Shown here piece by piece: positions 7,678 to 9,159 of a stretch of 9,159 bases of DNA (the first letter of the stretch is position 1; every line of letters starts with the position of its first letter). Origin of the DNA: Betaproteobacteria bacterium UBA2293 (GTDB taxonomy: Bacteria; Pseudomonadota; Gammaproteobacteria; Burkholderiales; Rhodocyclaceae); the NCBI GenBank assembly GCA_002345845.1, contig DDWF01000097.1:1047-10205 (forward strand), given 5' to 3'. The notes beneath the pieces are model-generated. The model did no database searches. It was not told the DNA's origin and was given only the letters and a program-made list of their open reading frames with translations. The translations under genes were made by a program, and so were the position numbers.

Positions 7678-9077
7678 CGCGCACCCGCCGCCCGTCGCTG
7701 GCGCTCAACCTGACACTGCTGTTCGCCCTGTCGGCGGCGGTGGTGCTGTTCGCGCTCGGCCTGCTGATCACTCATGCCGTCGACCACCATTTCGCCGACC
7801 AGGACCGCGACATGCTTTCCGGCAAGCTGGAGCTGACCCGCCACATCCTGGAAAAAGCCGCCCGGAATCCCGGCGACCAAACGCTGGTCGCGCAACTGGA
7901 CAGCGCACTGACCGGCCACCACGGGCTGGTCGTGCATGTGCTCGGCCCCGACCGGCAGCCGCTCTTTCAGAACGAGTCGCTGGATTTTCCCGCGTCGCTG
8001 TTGCAGGACAAACCACCCGGCGCGGCGATGCCGATGCTGCGCTGGCAGTCCTTCGACGGCACGCCCTGGCGCGCCATCGCCGCCAGCGTGCTGGCCGGTG
8101 CCGACGGGCAAACGCGCTATACGGTACTGATCGCTACCGATACCACGCACCACGAGGAGTTCATGGAGGAATTCCGCATAACGCTGTTTGCCTTCATCGC
8201 TGCCGCTTCGGTGCTGATGGCCGTGCTCGGCTGGTTCGTCGTCCGCCGCGGACTCGTCCCGCTGCGCACGATCAGCCAGCAGGCCGCCGAAATCACCGCC
8301 CATCGCCTGCACATGCGCCTGCCCGCCGAGTCGGTGCCGGAAGAACTGGCCGACCTGGCCGGCACGCTCAACCTGATGCTGTCGCGCCTCGAAGAATCCT
8401 TCCAGCGCCTGTCCGATTTCTCGTCGGACCTGGCACACGAGCTACGCACACCCGTCAGCAATCTGCTGACGCAGACCCAGGTGACATTGGCCAAGGCCCG
8501 TTCAGTCGATGAATACCGCGAGATACTTGGCTCCAATATCGAGGAGTTTGAGCGTCTATCGCGAACAATTGCCGACATGCTTTTCCTCGCCAAAGCGGAC
8601 AACCACCAGATCATTCCGCACTGCGAACAGGTCAATCTGGCAGACGAGGTCGGCGACTTGATCGAGTTCTACGCGGTGCTCGCTGACGAGAAATCGATCG
8701 AACTCACGCACAGCGGCGGCGCCACCGTCACGGGCGACCGTCTGATGCTGCGCCGGGCGGTCAGTAATCTGCTTTCGAATGCCCTGCGGCACACGCCGGC
8801 GCACGGCCGCATCCGCGTCACTATCGATAACGACACCGCCGGCCGGGCCTGCATGGCGGTGACAAATTCCGGGCCGCCCATTCCGGCCGAACACCTACCC
8901 AGGTTGTTCGACCGTTTCTACCGCGTGGACGGTTCGCGGCAACGGACGAGCGAGGGATCGGGACTCGGGTTGGCGATTACCCGCTCGATCATTGCCGCGC
9001 ACGAAGGTACGGTCGAGGTCAGTTCGTCTGAAACGGAAACTTCGTTCTTGCTAAATCTGCCGTCTTCTTTCAAGTAG
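7674..9077 (+). CDS. cusS: CusS/CopS-type heavy-metal sensor histidine kinase
   Basis: The 467-residue inner-membrane kinase phosphorylates the adjacent regulator. It has helix 1 (about 13-33), a periplasmic sensor (34-166), helix 2 (168-190), HAMP (191-243), the H-box [13 protein letters not shown] with His255, and an ATPase domain with N-box [11 protein letters not shown] (365-375), G1 NSGPPIP, F-box LFDRFYRVD (411-419) and G2 GSGLGLAI (428-435). It starts with GTG, overlapping the regulator stop by four bases. The sensor's HHFADQD (38-44) aligns with the HFAEQD segment of E. coli CusS that carries its His42/Phe43 metal ligands, and His159-His160 lie just before helix 2. The long His/Met-rich loop of CusS is missing; only MPM (119-121) remains. 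Copper or silver sensing is likely but not certain. Confidence 0.95.
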   Translation: MTRTRRPSLALNLTLLFALSAAVVLFALGLLITHAVDHHFADQDRDMLSGKLELTRHILEKAARNPGDQTLVAQLDSALTGHHGLVVHVLGPDRQPLFQNESLDFPASLLQDKPPGAAMPMLRWQSFDGTPWRAIAASVLAGADGQTRYTVLIATDTTHHEEFMEEFRITLFAFIAAASVLMAVLGWFVVRRGLVPLRTISQQAAEITAHRLHMRLPAESVPEELADLAGTLNLMLSRLEESFQRLSDFSSDLAHELRTPVSNLLTQTQVTLAKARSVDEYREILGSNIEEFERLSRTIADMLFLAKADNHQIIPHCEQVNLADEVGDLIEFYAVLADEKSIELTHSGGATVTGDRLMLRRAVSNLLSNALRHTPAHGRIRVTIDNDTAGRACMAVTNSGPPIPAEHLPRLFDRFYRVDGSRQRTSEGSGLGLAITRSIIAAHEGTVEVSSSETETSFLLNLPSSFK

Positions 9078-9098
9078 TTTCCATGTGGGAGGCATGAA

Positions 9099-9155
9099 AT
9101 GACCGTTGTGGCCAATGACCCTAGAAAAAGCAGTTCACCGTGTCCTCCGTGGTGA
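9099..9155 (+). CDS. Possible 18-residue open reading frame after the kinase
   Basis: An ATG at 9099 follows a good Shine-Dalgarno sequence, GGAGG (9088-9092), by six bases and opens MTVVANDPRKSSSPCPPW before TGA at 9153. The strong ribosome site is its only support, since most of the frame lies in the repeat. It may be a real start whose original gene was interrupted by the repeat. A second frame from ATG 9115 (MTLEKAVHRVLRGEL) runs open off the window. Confidence 0.15.
   Translation: MTVVANDPRKSSSPCPPW
9114..9138. repeat. Right copy of the terminal inverted repeat
   Basis: This is the inverted partner of positions 1-25, 23 of 25 bases identical, with GAAAAAGCAGTTCAC exact. Outside it (before 9114) the flanks of the two copies are unrelated. 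The copy continues into the hairpin at 9131-9159. Confidence 0.6.
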
Positions 9156-9159
9156 ACTG
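9131..9159. repeat. Perfect 9-bp palindromic hairpin at the window end
   Basis: CAGTTCACC (9131-9139) pairs perfectly with GGTGAACTG (9151-9159) around an 11-base loop, GTGTCCTCCGT. It is preceded by an A-run (9125-9129). The window stops at the end of the stem, so a matching T-run cannot be seen; if one follows, this would be a bidirectional terminator for the kinase gene. The loop sequence resembles short dispersed CACGGAGGACACGG repeats I recall from environmental Proteobacteria, seen here on the other strand. Confidence 0.55.

Noticed and set aside
1..9159. A composite transposon or circular plasmid
   Set aside because: No transposase, integrase, replication or mobilisation gene is present; the end repeats alone do not establish it and are reported only as an observation.
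1..9159. tRNA, rRNA genes or a CRISPR array
   Set aside because: No cloverleaf, ribosomal RNA signature or regularly spaced repeat array was seen when reading both strands.

Overview
The window is a compact heavy-metal resistance locus from a high-GC Gram-negative bacterium. It encodes a complete tripartite HME-RND efflux system with accessory periplasmic proteins and a divergently transcribed two-component system of the CusRS/CopRS/CzcRS type. GC-rich codon use, tight gene overlaps and the overall protein style suggest a betaproteobacterium, perhaps Rhodocyclales. That placement is a judgement from memory of such operons; no ribosomal or other marker gene is present.

Layout. Positions 1-290 hold no confident gene, only a 44-codon reading frame and an imperfect stem-loop. 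From 6813 down to 291, five genes lie on the minus strand, in transcription order: an outer-membrane factor (5599-6813), a His-rich membrane-anchored periplasmic protein (5003-5602), a periplasmic adaptor (3876-5006), the RND pump (729-3863) and a small secreted protein (291-674). The first two junctions are ATGA overlaps and the third gap is 12 bases, so the first four genes form one tightly coupled unit. The fifth follows after 54 bases that contain a stem-loop, and it has its own Shine-Dalgarno sequence. Positions 6814-6999 are the divergent control region. On the plus strand a response regulator (7000-7677) and a sensor kinase (7674-9077) overlap by GTGA. The last 82 bases contain a repeat whose inverted partner is at the very start of the window.

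How it fits together (inference). The kinase senses a metal ion in the periplasm and phosphorylates the regulator. The regulator binds a CusR-like dyad (TTACA-N4-TGTCA, 6918-6931) between the two units and turns on the pump operon and perhaps its own gene. Pump, adaptor and outer-membrane factor form a channel that expels metal from the periplasm or cytoplasm. The two accessory proteins, both with His in their exposed parts, may bind or hand over metal. The regulator closely resembles CusR and the kinase CusS, but the pump lacks the CusA methionine triad, so the exported ion cannot be named with confidence.

The efflux and regulatory families are well known. The less ordinary points are a 16-residue His/Glu motif shared by two different proteins of the operon, the 199-residue accessory protein, a small protein whose predicted mature N-terminus is His, and the mirrored repeat at the two window ends.
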